64,000 nucleotides of DNA from Bacteroidota bacterium (GCA_023446155.1 JAEXIT010000017.1:496001-560000); one strand, 5' to 3'; positions 17,015 to 25,492 are shown, numbered from the stretch's first letter. Notes: a model not told the origin generated them from the letters alone. Made by a program: numbers and translations.

Positions 17015-18277
17015 CTAAAATCGATAATGCAGGCTAAAATTAAGTTCCGTTTCATTTTGCTTTAGACCCGGTAGATATTCCTGATTGTTATAGTTAACCT
17101 GAATACCGGCCAGATAGTTTTTCCACAATACGCGGTAGTAACCCGCACCAATACGATAGGAATTCATCGCGATTCGCTGTTCCAACTGACCTAATACCGA
17201 TCGTTCGTCGGGCGAAGTCCCATAACCCATGATAATAGTAGCATAATCAAAACGGGAATCGAAATAATAACGCGTCGTTAACGTAAAGGCCGGATAGACC
17301 TTACTGTTCTGATTTTGCAGGAATGTGCGGAGATTCAGCCAATACGAACCAATATATTTTCCGATACCGGCCACAACAGCGGTGAGGTCATCGTCTGTGG
17401 TTTTGGTATATCGCGCCCCTAAATCGGCTTCCCAACCGTTGTTGAAATTGTAATAAAAGGAATAACCCACACGCCATTTCGGGAAAACAAGATCATCGCT
17501 ATAAGCTGCTCCAACGTAGGAATAGGCCTTTTTACCGGTAAAGAAATAGGATTCGGCTTCATACTGAAGTCCGTCGGCAATCGATGTTTTAAACGACAAA
17601 CGATTGGCATAATTCACCCGTCCGATCAAAGAACCCCATTTGCGTTCGCGGATATATTGGGCACTTCCCAAATTCCACGGACCAACGCCATTTCTGTCGA
17701 AAAACGTAATGCTGTAATTCAGTCCGACGCGATCGTTATTGTTTTTTTTATCCAACAGGAACAAACGCTGTTTGATGTCGGTATCGTTCGGAAACTGTTT
17801 GTCTATTGTTTTTAGGTAGTCGTAGGCTTTATCGTCTTCTTTTTGTAGTTCGAAAATCGCCAGTTTTCGAAAATGGAATGCCTTGTTTTCCGGATACAAA
17901 GCAATTGCCTGGTCGGTAACACGGGTTGCTTCCGGATAGTTTTTAGCATTGACTTCCAATTGTGACCAATAGGTATAGGCATCCTCGTATTTTGGATTTT
18001 TTTCAACCACTCTTTTGTAATAATACCGCGCACTGTCGATACTTTCCGTAAGTTGGTATGCACGACCTAAAAACAATTCAAAATCGAGATAATCCGGAGC
18101 GGCTTTGATTCCGACATGCGCTTTTTTGATCGCTTCCGGATAGTTTTTCCGAACATTAATGTCTTTGATCACCTCAGTTAGAAGGCTGTCGGTATTGATT
18201 TTTTGACCTAGCATACTGTTGGAGGCCAGTACGGCCAGTACAAAAAGGAATATTTTGGTACAATTACGTTGTTTCAT
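17015..18277 (-). CDS. YaiO-family outer-membrane beta-barrel protein with TPR region
   Basis: A 420-residue outer-membrane protein. After a signal peptide (MKQRNCTKIFLFVLAVLASNSMLGQ) come tetratricopeptide-like helices at about residues 30-180 (NYPEAIKKAHVGIKAAPDY, ARYYYKRVVEKNPKYEDAYTYW), then a C-terminal barrel from about residue 185 with alternating aromatic strands ending in LNFSLHYRF, the terminal phenylalanine being typical of barrels. YaiO proteins are linked to envelope polysaccharide. Its start overlaps the end of the glycosyltransferase gene by 14 bases, so the products are made together. I infer a role in exporting or modifying the polymer made by the GT2 enzyme. Confidence 0.87.
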   Translation of the reverse strand: MKQRNCTKIFLFVLAVLASNSMLGQKINTDSLLTEVIKDINVRKNYPEAIKKAHVGIKAAPDYLDFELFLGRAYQLTESIDSARYYYKRVVEKNPKYEDAYTYWSQLEVNAKNYPEATRVTDQAIALYPENKAFHFRKLAIFELQKEDDKAYDYLKTIDKQFPNDTDIKQRLFLLDKKNNNDRVGLNYSITFFDRNGVGPWNLGSAQYIRERKWGSLIGRVNYANRLSFKTSIADGLQYEAESYFFTGKKAYSYVGAAYSDDLVFPKWRVGYSFYYNFNNGWEADLGARYTKTTDDDLTAVVAGIGKYIGSYWLNLRTFLQNQNSKVYPAFTLTTRYYFDSRFDYATIIMGYGTSPDERSVLGQLEQRIAMNSYRIGAGYYRVLWKNYLAGIQVNYNNQEYLPGLKQNETELNFSLHYRF

Positions 18278-19718
18278 TTTCTTTTTTATTTTGGCTGTTA
18301 AAACCCAATCGAGGCATATCTCCCCATTTTTGTTCTTTCTGTCTGAAAAATTGCCAGTATCCTTTTAATGAGGCATATATGTTTACCGGATGATACGCAA
18401 ATGGCTCTATAAAGGCCATTCCGGTCAGGATCAGGATTTCTTTCAGATTGGCATAATTGCGATATAAAATCTCATCCAGAAAAATCGAAACCAGCGTTAA
18501 AATCAGGTAGAATAAATATACAAATAAAGAAACGTAAAATAGAAAAATATAATCAATATCCAGGATGTAAAATCCGATTAATAGGGAGAAAACACCGAGT
18601 AATTCAAGAATCGGAACCATAAACTCGAACGAAAAGAAATAGGGTAGGATTAAAAAGGCAGTTTTCCCATATTTCGGATTAAAAAACATCGTTCGGTGGA
18701 TATATAAGGTTTGTACAAGACCTCTGGCCCAACGGCTTCGTTGTCGGATTAAAACCTCCGCATTGGCGGGAACTTCGGTCCAGCATAAGGATTCGGGGAT
18801 ATATTTAATCGAAAACTGCTGTTTGGTATCGTACATATGTTTTCGCATCCGGGTGATCAGTTCCATATCTTCGCCCAACGATTTGTGCCAATAACCACCA
18901 GCTGCGATGGCTACTTCCTTATCGAACATTCCCAATCCGCCGGAAACCAGTAACAAACCGTTAATCTGACTCCAGGCCATTCGTCCGAACAAAAAGGCCC
19001 GCACGTATTCCAGCTCCTGAAAACGCGCATACCAATTGGTAGGAAAATGCACTTTTACCAGAAAGCCATCTTTCACTTCACAAGAATTGGATATGCGAAT
19101 TCCGGCTCCGGTGGCGATCACTTTTCGCTTGCTCTCCATGAAAGGTTTGGCCAGCTTGATAATCGTATCCTTTTTTAAGATACAATCCACATCGGTACAC
19201 AAGAACAAAGGATGCTTGGCTGAATTGATTCCGGCATTGGAAGCATCGGCCTTACTTTTTCCATTTTCTTTATCCACCACCAATAACTTGGCATAAATCG
19301 GATTGGTTGACTTATAATGACCGCGGACTTTCCGCGTTTTGATCTTTTCCTTGTAATAGAAATCCACCTGAACCAGTTGAAATTCCCGTATCAGTTTTTC
19401 GAGTGTATCGTCGATACTTCCATCGTTTACAATGATCACCTCAAAATTAGGATAGGTAAGCGAAAGCAGTGACTTTACGTTGGAAACAATAGTTGCACCC
19501 TCGTTGTAGGCCGGAGCAATTACCGAAACCCCGATCATGTTATTGGATTTTACCAATAAATCATCGTGGATAAAATATTTGGCATTCAAGTGTTTTTTGA
19601 TGGCCAGATACGAAAGTACGGCCAAAAACAGGTAAAATAGAATATAACTGGAAGAGAAAATCGCTACAAATGTCTCGTAGAACCTTTCGAAAGCCTCCAA
19701 ATAGTATCTCGAAATCAT
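18264..19718 (-). CDS. Membrane glycosyltransferase, family 2 (PgaC/cellulose-synthase-like)
   Basis: Processive-type inner-membrane polysaccharide synthase, 484 residues. One N-terminal helix (SSYILFYLFLAVLSYLAI) precedes the catalytic domain: SVIAPAYNEG, NDGSIDDT with the first acidic residues, TDVDC with the DxD metal site, GLGMF, LGEDMELITRM with the catalytic-base position, and QRSRWARGLVQ, the QxxRW motif of processive synthases. Three or four C-terminal helices follow. No PilZ c-di-GMP domain is visible. It overlaps HEAT upstream by four bases and YaiO downstream by 14. The polymer is unknown; poly-N-acetylglucosamine or a related exopolysaccharide is the nearest analogy. Confidence 0.93.
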   Translation of the reverse strand: MISRYYLEAFERFYETFVAIFSSSYILFYLFLAVLSYLAIKKHLNAKYFIHDDLLVKSNNMIGVSVIAPAYNEGATIVSNVKSLLSLTYPNFEVIIVNDGSIDDTLEKLIREFQLVQVDFYYKEKIKTRKVRGHYKSTNPIYAKLLVVDKENGKSKADASNAGINSAKHPLFLCTDVDCILKKDTIIKLAKPFMESKRKVIATGAGIRISNSCEVKDGFLVKVHFPTNWYARFQELEYVRAFLFGRMAWSQINGLLLVSGGLGMFDKEVAIAAGGYWHKSLGEDMELITRMRKHMYDTKQQFSIKYIPESLCWTEVPANAEVLIRQRSRWARGLVQTLYIHRTMFFNPKYGKTAFLILPYFFSFEFMVPILELLGVFSLLIGFYILDIDYIFLFYVSLFVYLFYLILTLVSIFLDEILYRNYANLKEILILTGMAFIEPFAYHPVNIYASLKGYWQFFRQKEQKWGDMPRLGFNSQNKKENETT

Positions 19719-20770
19719 AAGTAAGGATTTTTAACGTGTTTTTTAATTTTAATAATTTCGAAATCTTCTTTGAAATTGGATTTCAGATAGGAAGGATCGA
19801 GTGTGTCGAGGGTACGAACCGCTTCGAGTTTGGTCGCCGGATTTACGGATCGGTGCAGGTAATCGTCGATAAAAGCGATGGATTCTGAACTTCCGATTAC
19901 GGCCAATGTTTGTAAAATCGCAATTTTATTTTCAATTTCCTCGGAGGTAAACATATCGATTAACAGTGGTTCGGCTTCAAAAAGGAAGAGCTCCTGTAAC
20001 GCGATGATCACTTCTTTTCGGATCATTTTGTTATCTGACGCTAACAGTGCCAGTAACGTGTCTTTTTCGACGGTATAATTATAATATACCATAAAACGAA
20101 TCCCTAATTTTACAATCGACGGGTTTTGTGCCGTGATCCAATCTTTAATGTTTTTTGGAATCGGAAATTTTTTATGGTACAATAAATCCATTACTTTCAA
20201 TTCGTCGATAAGTGAGATCTCATAGGGATAATCACTTAAAAAGTCCAGTTTTTTCGAGGTTAACGAGATAAACGCGATAAAAGCATTGGAACGCAGAATC
20301 CTGTTTTTGTGATTCATATATTTTTTAACCAAGCCTTCACCTTCTTCATATTCCAATACCTGAAAATGGTAAATACCCTTGCATTTGATATACCAACGAC
20401 GACTGTTAATTAGTTTTTCGCTAAAATGCTGTAGTCCGAAACTTTTGTAGATGTCCAGGATAGGTGCAGTAACTTCCCCTTTAATGTTTTGTTTGAGTTC
20501 GATGATACAACCGGTGACCATACTTTTACACCAGGGACTACCATAGGGAATTTGTTTTTTAAAATCCCGGATACGGTTTTGGTAGTCTTCGGCATCGGTA
20601 AAAAGCAATTCGGTTAGAAAGGCGGTAATTTTCTGACGTATAGTCGAGCGGTATTGTTTGCTATATTCATAGACAATACGATCGCTTATTGTGACAAGGA
20701 TGACCACAATAAGAAAAATCACCAAAATAGGTACGATAAAGTTAATTAAATAGTACTTAAATACTTCCAA
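19715..20770 (-). CDS. Membrane-anchored HEAT-repeat protein
   Basis: First gene of the polysaccharide set. The 351 residues start with one strongly hydrophobic helix (INFIVPILVIFLIVVILVTIS, residues 9-29), then a cytoplasmic all-helical solenoid with HEAT-like units, clearest in the C-terminal half: KMIRKEVIIALQELFLFEAEPLLIDM, NKIAILQTLAVIGSSESIAFIDDYL, and PATKLEAVRTLD. It probably serves as a scaffold that brings the synthase and regulator together at the inner membrane; this is inferred from the operon and fold. Its stop overlaps the GT2 start by four bases. Confidence 0.85.
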   Translation of the reverse strand: MEVFKYYLINFIVPILVIFLIVVILVTISDRIVYEYSKQYRSTIRQKITAFLTELLFTDAEDYQNRIRDFKKQIPYGSPWCKSMVTGCIIELKQNIKGEVTAPILDIYKSFGLQHFSEKLINSRRWYIKCKGIYHFQVLEYEEGEGLVKKYMNHKNRILRSNAFIAFISLTSKKLDFLSDYPYEISLIDELKVMDLLYHKKFPIPKNIKDWITAQNPSIVKLGIRFMVYYNYTVEKDTLLALLASDNKMIRKEVIIALQELFLFEAEPLLIDMFTSEEIENKIAILQTLAVIGSSESIAFIDDYLHRSVNPATKLEAVRTLDTLDPSYLKSNFKEDFEIIKIKKHVKNPYL

Positions 20771-20792
20771 ACGAATGCTTTACAATGAGCCG

Positions 20793-20800
20793 CAAAGGTA
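20793..20800 (-). promoter_or_regulatory. Probable -7 box of the HEAT-GT2-YaiO operon
   Basis: TACCTTTG on the - strand (TAnnTTTG), 22 bases before the HEAT gene start. No -33 TTG at standard spacing. Confidence 0.45.
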
Positions 20801-21087
20801 GTAAATTTTACGAGTTTTTGACGTTAAATTTTTCTAAAACCAAGGCGGATTGTGTGTTAAATGGTTGATTTGTAGAAGTGTTGCGAGTGTTTTTATATGA
20901 TCAGAAATTTCTGAAAAGGATTGAATCCGGTAGTGCTTTAATGATTCGTTAATAGAACTTTTTGTCGTGTAATGCTGTCTTCGTTCTGATTTTTATGGTT
21001 TTAATTTTATTTTTTCGTTAAGATTACGGTTTTCCGTAATGTTATAAACGGTAAAAATATGATATTTGATTTTATATAAAAAAGGTT
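20801..21087 (+). other. AT-rich intergenic region upstream of the zorA-like gene
   Basis: No gene is supported here. It holds a perfect hairpin ATTACGG-TTTT-CCGTAAT (21023-21040), 47 bases before the zorA start, and a one-mismatch -7 box GATATTTG (21061-21068). It marks the left edge of the defence island. Confidence 0.5.
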
Positions 21088-22491
21088 ATGATTGAGATTT
21101 CTTTTGCGGCAATAGTTTTTGTTTTGTGGACTTTTTTTGCTGTTTTGTATTATAAGAGGTACAAAAAGTACTGTGTTTCTAATGGTGATAAAAAACAAAA
21201 AAAATGGACCAATGAGTACATATTTGAAACAATACCATCGGTCTTTCCTACACTAGGGATATTTTGTACGGCGCTCGGAATTACAATTGGGATATGGGAT
21301 TTTAATACCAATGATATCCAAGGTAGTATTCCTCAGTTATTAGGCGGTTTGAAGCTTGCTTTTTTGGCTACTATGGCGGGAATTGTTGGTCTGATTGTAT
21401 TCCAGAAATGAGGAGCAATTATTCAAAAAGAAATAGAAGATAATCCGAATAAACAAAAAAAGTATACCGACGAGCTTAACGCGATATCGGAGTTGAATCT
21501 CTCCATTCATAAACTACATGAGGATAATAATAAGCATTTTGAAAAGCTATCGGATTCATTTGAGAAAGTATTGAATGAGAAAATCGAAGCTTTAGAGGGA
21601 GAATTGAAAGCAGTTGTAAAAACACTAAACACAAATCATAAGAGTCTGCTAAATAGTTCCGAGAACATTAATAATGGTATCGTTAAGTTGAGTGATGAAT
21701 TTGTTGAAGGATCTGTAACGGCAAACAATAATACGGCACAAATTATTACGGCAATGACTCAAAACAATACACTTATAGCTAAAAAATTTGATGAGTTTTC
21801 AGAATTGCTGGCACAAAATAATACGGAAGCATTAGTTGAAGTAATGAAGAGAGTGACTGAGCAGTTTAATGCTCAGATGAATGAATTGATCAACAAATTG
21901 GTTCAGGAAAACTTCTCAGAGCTAAACGCAAGTGTGCAAAATTTGAACGATTGGCAAAAAGAAAATAAAGAACAGATTGCAAAACTGACAGAAAAGTTCC
22001 AGGAAACAACAGAAATGTTCGATACGTCGTCAAAAACACTATCTGAAGTTGCTGACAATGCCAAGTCATTAGTAGCCGATAATAGTAAGTTGGTACAATT
22101 GATTGATACATTGGATAAAGTAATGATTTCGGATAATAAATTCTCTGCGATTACGAGTAATCTGGTCGCCACAATAGATACGCTAAAAGAAACTACAGAA
22201 AGTTTTGATGAAACCACAAACAAACTGAACGAATGGGTGCGAACAGAACGGAATTTTAAAGATAGTGCCGATATATTGATTGTGAAGTTGGAAGAATTCA
22301 GAGATATGAATAGTGATGTTTGGAAAAAATACAGAGAGGAAATGGCCAATGCTGTCGGTATTATTAAAACTACAAGTACTTCCTTAGGTGAAGATTTAAC
22401 CAATATTAATAATGAGTTTTACGACCGGTTAAGTGAAACGTTGACGAATCTCGATTTATGCATACAACGATTTATTCCAGCTAATACTTAG
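21088..22491 (+). pseudogene. zorA: ZorA-like MotA-family subunit of a Zorya anti-phage system, interrupted by an in-frame TGA
   Basis: Inner-membrane motor subunit of a Zorya-like defence complex, which with ZorB is thought to sense phage entry and activate the effector. The frame is 468 codons long but codon 108 (21409-21411) is TGA; reading continues in the same frame without indel. Before it are three membrane segments: residues 5-20, 52-70 and about 86-105, with PSVFPTLGIFCTALGI and QLLGGLKLAFLATMAGIVG, typical of ZorA. After it comes a long coiled-coil tail rich in E, K, N and T (about residues 120-450), also typical. A TTG at 21493 could restart the tail but without membrane domain. 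Either a substitution has inactivated the gene, the base is an error, or the stop is read through. No frameshift is needed to restore it. Confidence 0.8.
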
Positions 22492-22494
22492 AAA

Positions 22495-23211
22495 ATGGGC
22501 AATAAAAAAGAAAACTTTTGGATTCCGTATGCCGATTTGATGACTGTTTTAATGGTGGTTTTTTTGTTTATTTCGATTGCCTACATGGGGTTATTACAAT
22601 ATCAGAAAAATGAACAGGATAAAATATTTCAGGATTATAGGGCGACAAAAGAGAGTTTGTATAATGAACTGAAGAATGAGTTTAAGGATGATTTTAAAGA
22701 GTGGAATCTGGAATTGGATAAAGATTTATCGATTAAGTTTACCAATCCGGAAGTTTTATTTCAATCGGGAAAATCCGATATAACGGAAAAATTCAAATCA
22801 ATATTATCAGAATTTTTTCCAAAGTATCTGTCAATCTTATTACAGGACAAATACAAAGGAAAAATATCCGAAGTTAGGATAGAGGGACATACTGATAACG
22901 TCGCCATACACGAAACCAATGATCCGTATATTGATAATATAAAATTGTCTCAGGACAGATCGCGAAAAGTGTTGTCGTTTTTACGAAGTCTGGGTTTTTA
23001 TCAAAAACTTAGTCCGGAAAGAGAACAGATGCTTCAATTCTGGATTACGGCAAACGGACTTTCGTATGGGAGAACCTTGGATGGGGAAAAACACCTTACT
23101 TATATTTCGAATAAACCGGTACATAAAGAAAATTCAAGACGGGTAGAATTCCGAATAATTACATCGAGTGAAGTTTTAGTTGATAAGGTCTTGAAGCAAA
23201 TGAAAGAGTAA
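22495..23211 (+). CDS. zorB: ZorB-like protein, MotB/OmpA family
   Basis: Stator-like partner of ZorA. The 238-residue protein has one membrane helix near the N-terminus, PYADLMTVLMVVFLFISIAY, with D14 at the position of the ion-carrying aspartate of MotB and ZorB. A linker helix follows, then an OmpA-like peptidoglycan-binding domain at about residues 90-235: IEGHTDNVA, LSQDRSRKVLSFLRSL and a final NSRRVEFRI. The start is three bases after the zorA stop and its own stop five bases before the next ATG, so zorA, zorB and the HNH gene form one operon. The frame is intact, unlike zorA. Confidence 0.88.
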   Translation: MGNKKENFWIPYADLMTVLMVVFLFISIAYMGLLQYQKNEQDKIFQDYRATKESLYNELKNEFKDDFKEWNLELDKDLSIKFTNPEVLFQSGKSDITEKFKSILSEFFPKYLSILLQDKYKGKISEVRIEGHTDNVAIHETNDPYIDNIKLSQDRSRKVLSFLRSLGFYQKLSPEREQMLQFWITANGLSYGRTLDGEKHLTYISNKPVHKENSRRVEFRIITSSEVLVDKVLKQMKE

Positions 23212-23216
23212 AGGTT

Positions 23217-24041
23217 ATGGATACAAAACAAAAGCTATACGATTTTACAGGTTTGTCCGATAAGTTGGATCAATCGGGTTATCCTAAACTAACAGAAAGC
23301 CGATTTCAAGTTGTTCGGAAAGATTTAACTGAGGAGGAAAAAAGGGGAAACGTAAAGTTTAAAGACGATGGTGTTTATCTTACTATTAATGGGATAGAAC
23401 ATAAAGGATATATGTATATAAAAGCGCCCGATGTAGCGCGTTATGGGTATCCGAGTTTTCATATTACAAACTGTCATGTAATTGATGATCAAAGATTCAA
23501 AGGAAGGTTTGATGGGCATTATTTTTGGCACAATTCGAATACGGTTGATTTAGAAGATAGAGTTACAAAAGAGCGACATGATCAGGTGGAGTTGCGGTTG
23601 TGTAGTAAATGCAGAGCGAAAGCCAGTGTCGAAAATTATAATAATTCCCAGGGCTTTTTTGATTTATTGGACATACAGGAGAAAAGTGATTTTAATGCCG
23701 AGCTGGATATTTTTGGCTATGTGAAAAGCTGGCGACAGATCAGTAAAAAGTTTCGAATTGAAAATAATTTTACATGCAATAATTGCAATCTAAAAATTGA
23801 AAAAATAATGGACCAACGTTATATACAGGTTCATCATAAAAATGGTAATAAGCAATTAAATGCAAGAGAAAATTTAGAATGTCTTTGTACACTTTGCCAT
23901 GCGAATGTTGACGCAACCCATCAACATAACTTTCAAAGTAGAAGATCAATAATTGAAATTAGAAGCTTTGTAGCTAAATACAAAGAAGAATTACTGTCTT
24001 TAAATAATCCGTATATCAAGGATTATTTAGGCAACGAGTAG
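23217..24041 (+). CDS. zorE: HNH endonuclease, probable ZorE-like effector of a type II Zorya system
   Basis: A 274-residue protein with an HNH nuclease domain in the C-terminal half. Two zinc-binding pairs, C187-x2-C190 and C224-x2-C227, frame VHHKNGN (H206, H207), N219 in NARENL and H228 in CTLCH: a complete beta-beta-alpha-metal motif. A further C129-x2-C132 pair lies in the middle. The N-terminal 120 residues have no motif I recognise and may bind DNA or the ZorAB complex. Known type II Zorya loci have zorA, zorB and an HNH gene zorE in this order, which is what is seen here. That it belongs to ZorE rather than to another HNH family is inferred from this context. Confidence 0.75.
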   Translation: MDTKQKLYDFTGLSDKLDQSGYPKLTESRFQVVRKDLTEEEKRGNVKFKDDGVYLTINGIEHKGYMYIKAPDVARYGYPSFHITNCHVIDDQRFKGRFDGHYFWHNSNTVDLEDRVTKERHDQVELRLCSKCRAKASVENYNNSQGFFDLLDIQEKSDFNAELDIFGYVKSWRQISKKFRIENNFTCNNCNLKIEKIMDQRYIQVHHKNGNKQLNARENLECLCTLCHANVDATHQHNFQSRRSIIEIRSFVAKYKEELLSLNNPYIKDYLGNE

Positions 24042-24056
24042 CTATTCACTCATTAT

Positions 24057-24086
24057 ACCTGACCCGTTTTTAAAAGCTTTTCAGGT
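24057..24086. repeat. Degenerate copy of the intergenic palindromic repeat
   Basis: ACCTGA ... TCAGGT arms (6 bp) around GTTTTTAAAA-like centre, between the convergent HNH and XRE genes. A decayed member of the family at 24668, 25455, 28135 and 41922. Confidence 0.55.
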
Positions 24087-24099
24087 GACGTTTTCCAAA

Positions 24100-24549
24100 C
24101 TATTTCTCAAGTAGTTTTTCCAATAAAGCCACTTTTTCTTTTTCAGACGCGACCAATTGCTTTTCAGTTTCCAATAAGCGTTCATACAGTTTTTTATTTT
24201 CATCAAGTGCTTCCAACCATTTTTCAACAGGGTTAACATTGTTAAATGTAGGATAATAATTATATCCATTAGACTGATCGTTAAATGTGTTGGAAATGAT
24301 ATTTATAGCTAATTCATCATCAAAACTTTCGATGGCATTAACCGGGATTTTTAAAATAACGGAAAGCCTTTGTAATATGTCTTTTTCTATAGTTTCTTTT
24401 TGCTCCAAAAGCGATATTTTTTTCTGAGTCCAATCTTCACCCATTTCAAAAGCTAAAGCTTCTTGTTTGATACCGAGCATTTCACGGAAGCGTTTGAGAT
24501 TACGTCCCTGATGAATTTTCTTTTCTCTGTCTTTAGTCGTAGTTGTCAT
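24100..24549 (-). CDS. XRE-family helix-turn-helix regulator with C-terminal coiled coil
   Basis: A 149-residue transcription factor. The HTH spans about residues 15-75: NLKRFREMLGIKQEALAFEMG, DWTQKKISLLEQKETI and the following helix, close to the Xre/Cro type widespread in Bacteroidota. Residues 105-149 form a charged helix (KLYERLLETEKQLVASEKEKVALLEKLLEK) suited to coiled-coil dimerisation. It points towards the Zorya-like operon, convergent with zorE, and could regulate it, but no operator is proven. Such single regulators are also common away from defence loci. Confidence 0.88.
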   Translation of the reverse strand: MTTTTKDREKKIHQGRNLKRFREMLGIKQEALAFEMGEDWTQKKISLLEQKETIEKDILQRLSVILKIPVNAIESFDDELAINIISNTFNDQSNGYNYYPTFNNVNPVEKWLEALDENKKLYERLLETEKQLVASEKEKVALLEKLLEK

Positions 24550-24667
24550 GGCGTATAGTTTTGATCGTGAATTAAAGATACGCCTAAAAAGAAACGTATT
24601 AGAATTGCTGGAAGAAATGACTTAGAGATGGGTTTGGTTGTCTCGTTGTATCCGAGATTCGTTACGT

Positions 24668-24708
24668 CGTTACACCTGACAGGTTTTTAAAACCTGTCAG
24701 GTGTAACG
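24668..24708. repeat. Perfect palindromic intergenic repeat, copy 1
   Basis: Two perfect 20-bp arms (CGTTACACCTGACAGGTTTT and its reverse complement) with a single central T. It stands 17 bases before the stop side of the CpXC gene and might also end its transcription. Same core as copies at 25455 and 28135. Confidence 0.9.
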
Positions 24709-24725
24709 GATTAGATCAGAAAGTT

Positions 24726-25355
24726 TTATTTCCGGAGTACGTCCTGATTGTATAAATTAGTTATTTCATCCGAAGTAAGATTCTCGAAATCATATTTCAT
24801 TTCCATCATCTGACGCGGATGTGTAAAACAGTTAAAAACAATTTCTTTTTTCAATAAACTGCTTTCTATTTTTTTAAAAAGTACCTTAAAATCGGAATTA
24901 CTTTCGGTACTTGCTACTTCGTTAATGGATTCATCCAAAATCGCCTTCATCCGAACGGCCACTTGTTCGACTACAAGGTCGTTTAATTTTTGATCAAAAA
25001 TTGTAATCTTTTCAATTAGTCGGTAATAGTGGTTTAGCTTACGATAGATATAGCCCTGTTCAATAAGTTTATCCCGCATTTGATTTTTGGCTTCCTCTTC
25101 CTTATGATCAACGCTATAGTCATCGGCTAATGCTAACTCCAACATGATTTTCTGGTTCATATCATGATACAAAAAACCGGAGACAATATTAATTCCTTTA
25201 TGACAATTTGTACACGTACTTTCGTTTAATCTGCCGATCAATATTTTATTTTTTAACTCGGGATTTAAGGTGACATTTACCGATTGGTAGTAGTTTAGTT
25301 CCTGTTCGGAATCGCAATGCGGACAGTTTTGACGGGTTTTATTGTTGAGACTCAT
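24726..25355 (-). CDS. CpXC-domain protein
   Basis: A 209-residue cytoplasmic protein. The N-terminal CpXC domain, a presumed zinc ribbon, is seen as CPHCDSE (cysteines near residues 11 and 14) and CTNCHKG (near residues 48 and 51) on either side of a beta-rich stretch, then GINIVSGFLYHDMNQKIMLEL. The C-terminal 110 residues are helical and charged, with no recognised motif. Function of the family is not established; nucleic-acid or protein binding is likely from the zinc site. It lies between two palindromic repeats at the right side of the accessory island, with a TATATTTG box upstream. Confidence 0.8.
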   Translation of the reverse strand: MSLNNKTRQNCPHCDSEQELNYYQSVNVTLNPELKNKILIGRLNESTCTNCHKGINIVSGFLYHDMNQKIMLELALADDYSVDHKEEEAKNQMRDKLIEQGYIYRKLNHYYRLIEKITIFDQKLNDLVVEQVAVRMKAILDESINEVASTESNSDFKVLFKKIESSLLKKEIVFNCFTHPRQMMEMKYDFENLTSDEITNLYNQDVLRK

Positions 25356-25397
25356 TGATAATGACGTTTTGCATTGTTGTTATGTTATGGTGCTATG

Positions 25398-25405
25398 CAA
25401 ATATA
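25398..25405 (-). promoter_or_regulatory. -7 box of the CpXC gene
   Basis: TATATTTG on the - strand, 42 bases before the start codon. Confidence 0.45.
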
Positions 25406-25454
25406 GTAGTCTGATACAATGTAGGGGTTAATTTTTCTCATAATTGGGAAAACT

Positions 25455-25487
25455 ACATCTGACAGGTTTTCAAAACTTGTCAGATGT
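25455..25487. repeat. Palindromic intergenic repeat, copy 2
   Basis: Arms of 16 bp (ACATCTGACAGGTTTT) around one C, with a single G-T mismatch. Lies five bases past the stop of the TIGR02757 gene and might also terminate it. Confidence 0.85.
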
Positions 25488-25492
25488 GAAAT

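Noticed and set aside
21409..21411. Selenocysteine at the TGA of the zorA-like gene
   Set aside because: No SECIS-like hairpin directly after the TGA was found, the family is not known for selenocysteine, and a Trp or Arg codon change explains it more simply.
21493..22491. A separate gene starting at TTG 21493
   Set aside because: The frame upstream is the same as that of the first 107 codons and the protein would lack the membrane part; a broken single gene is simpler.
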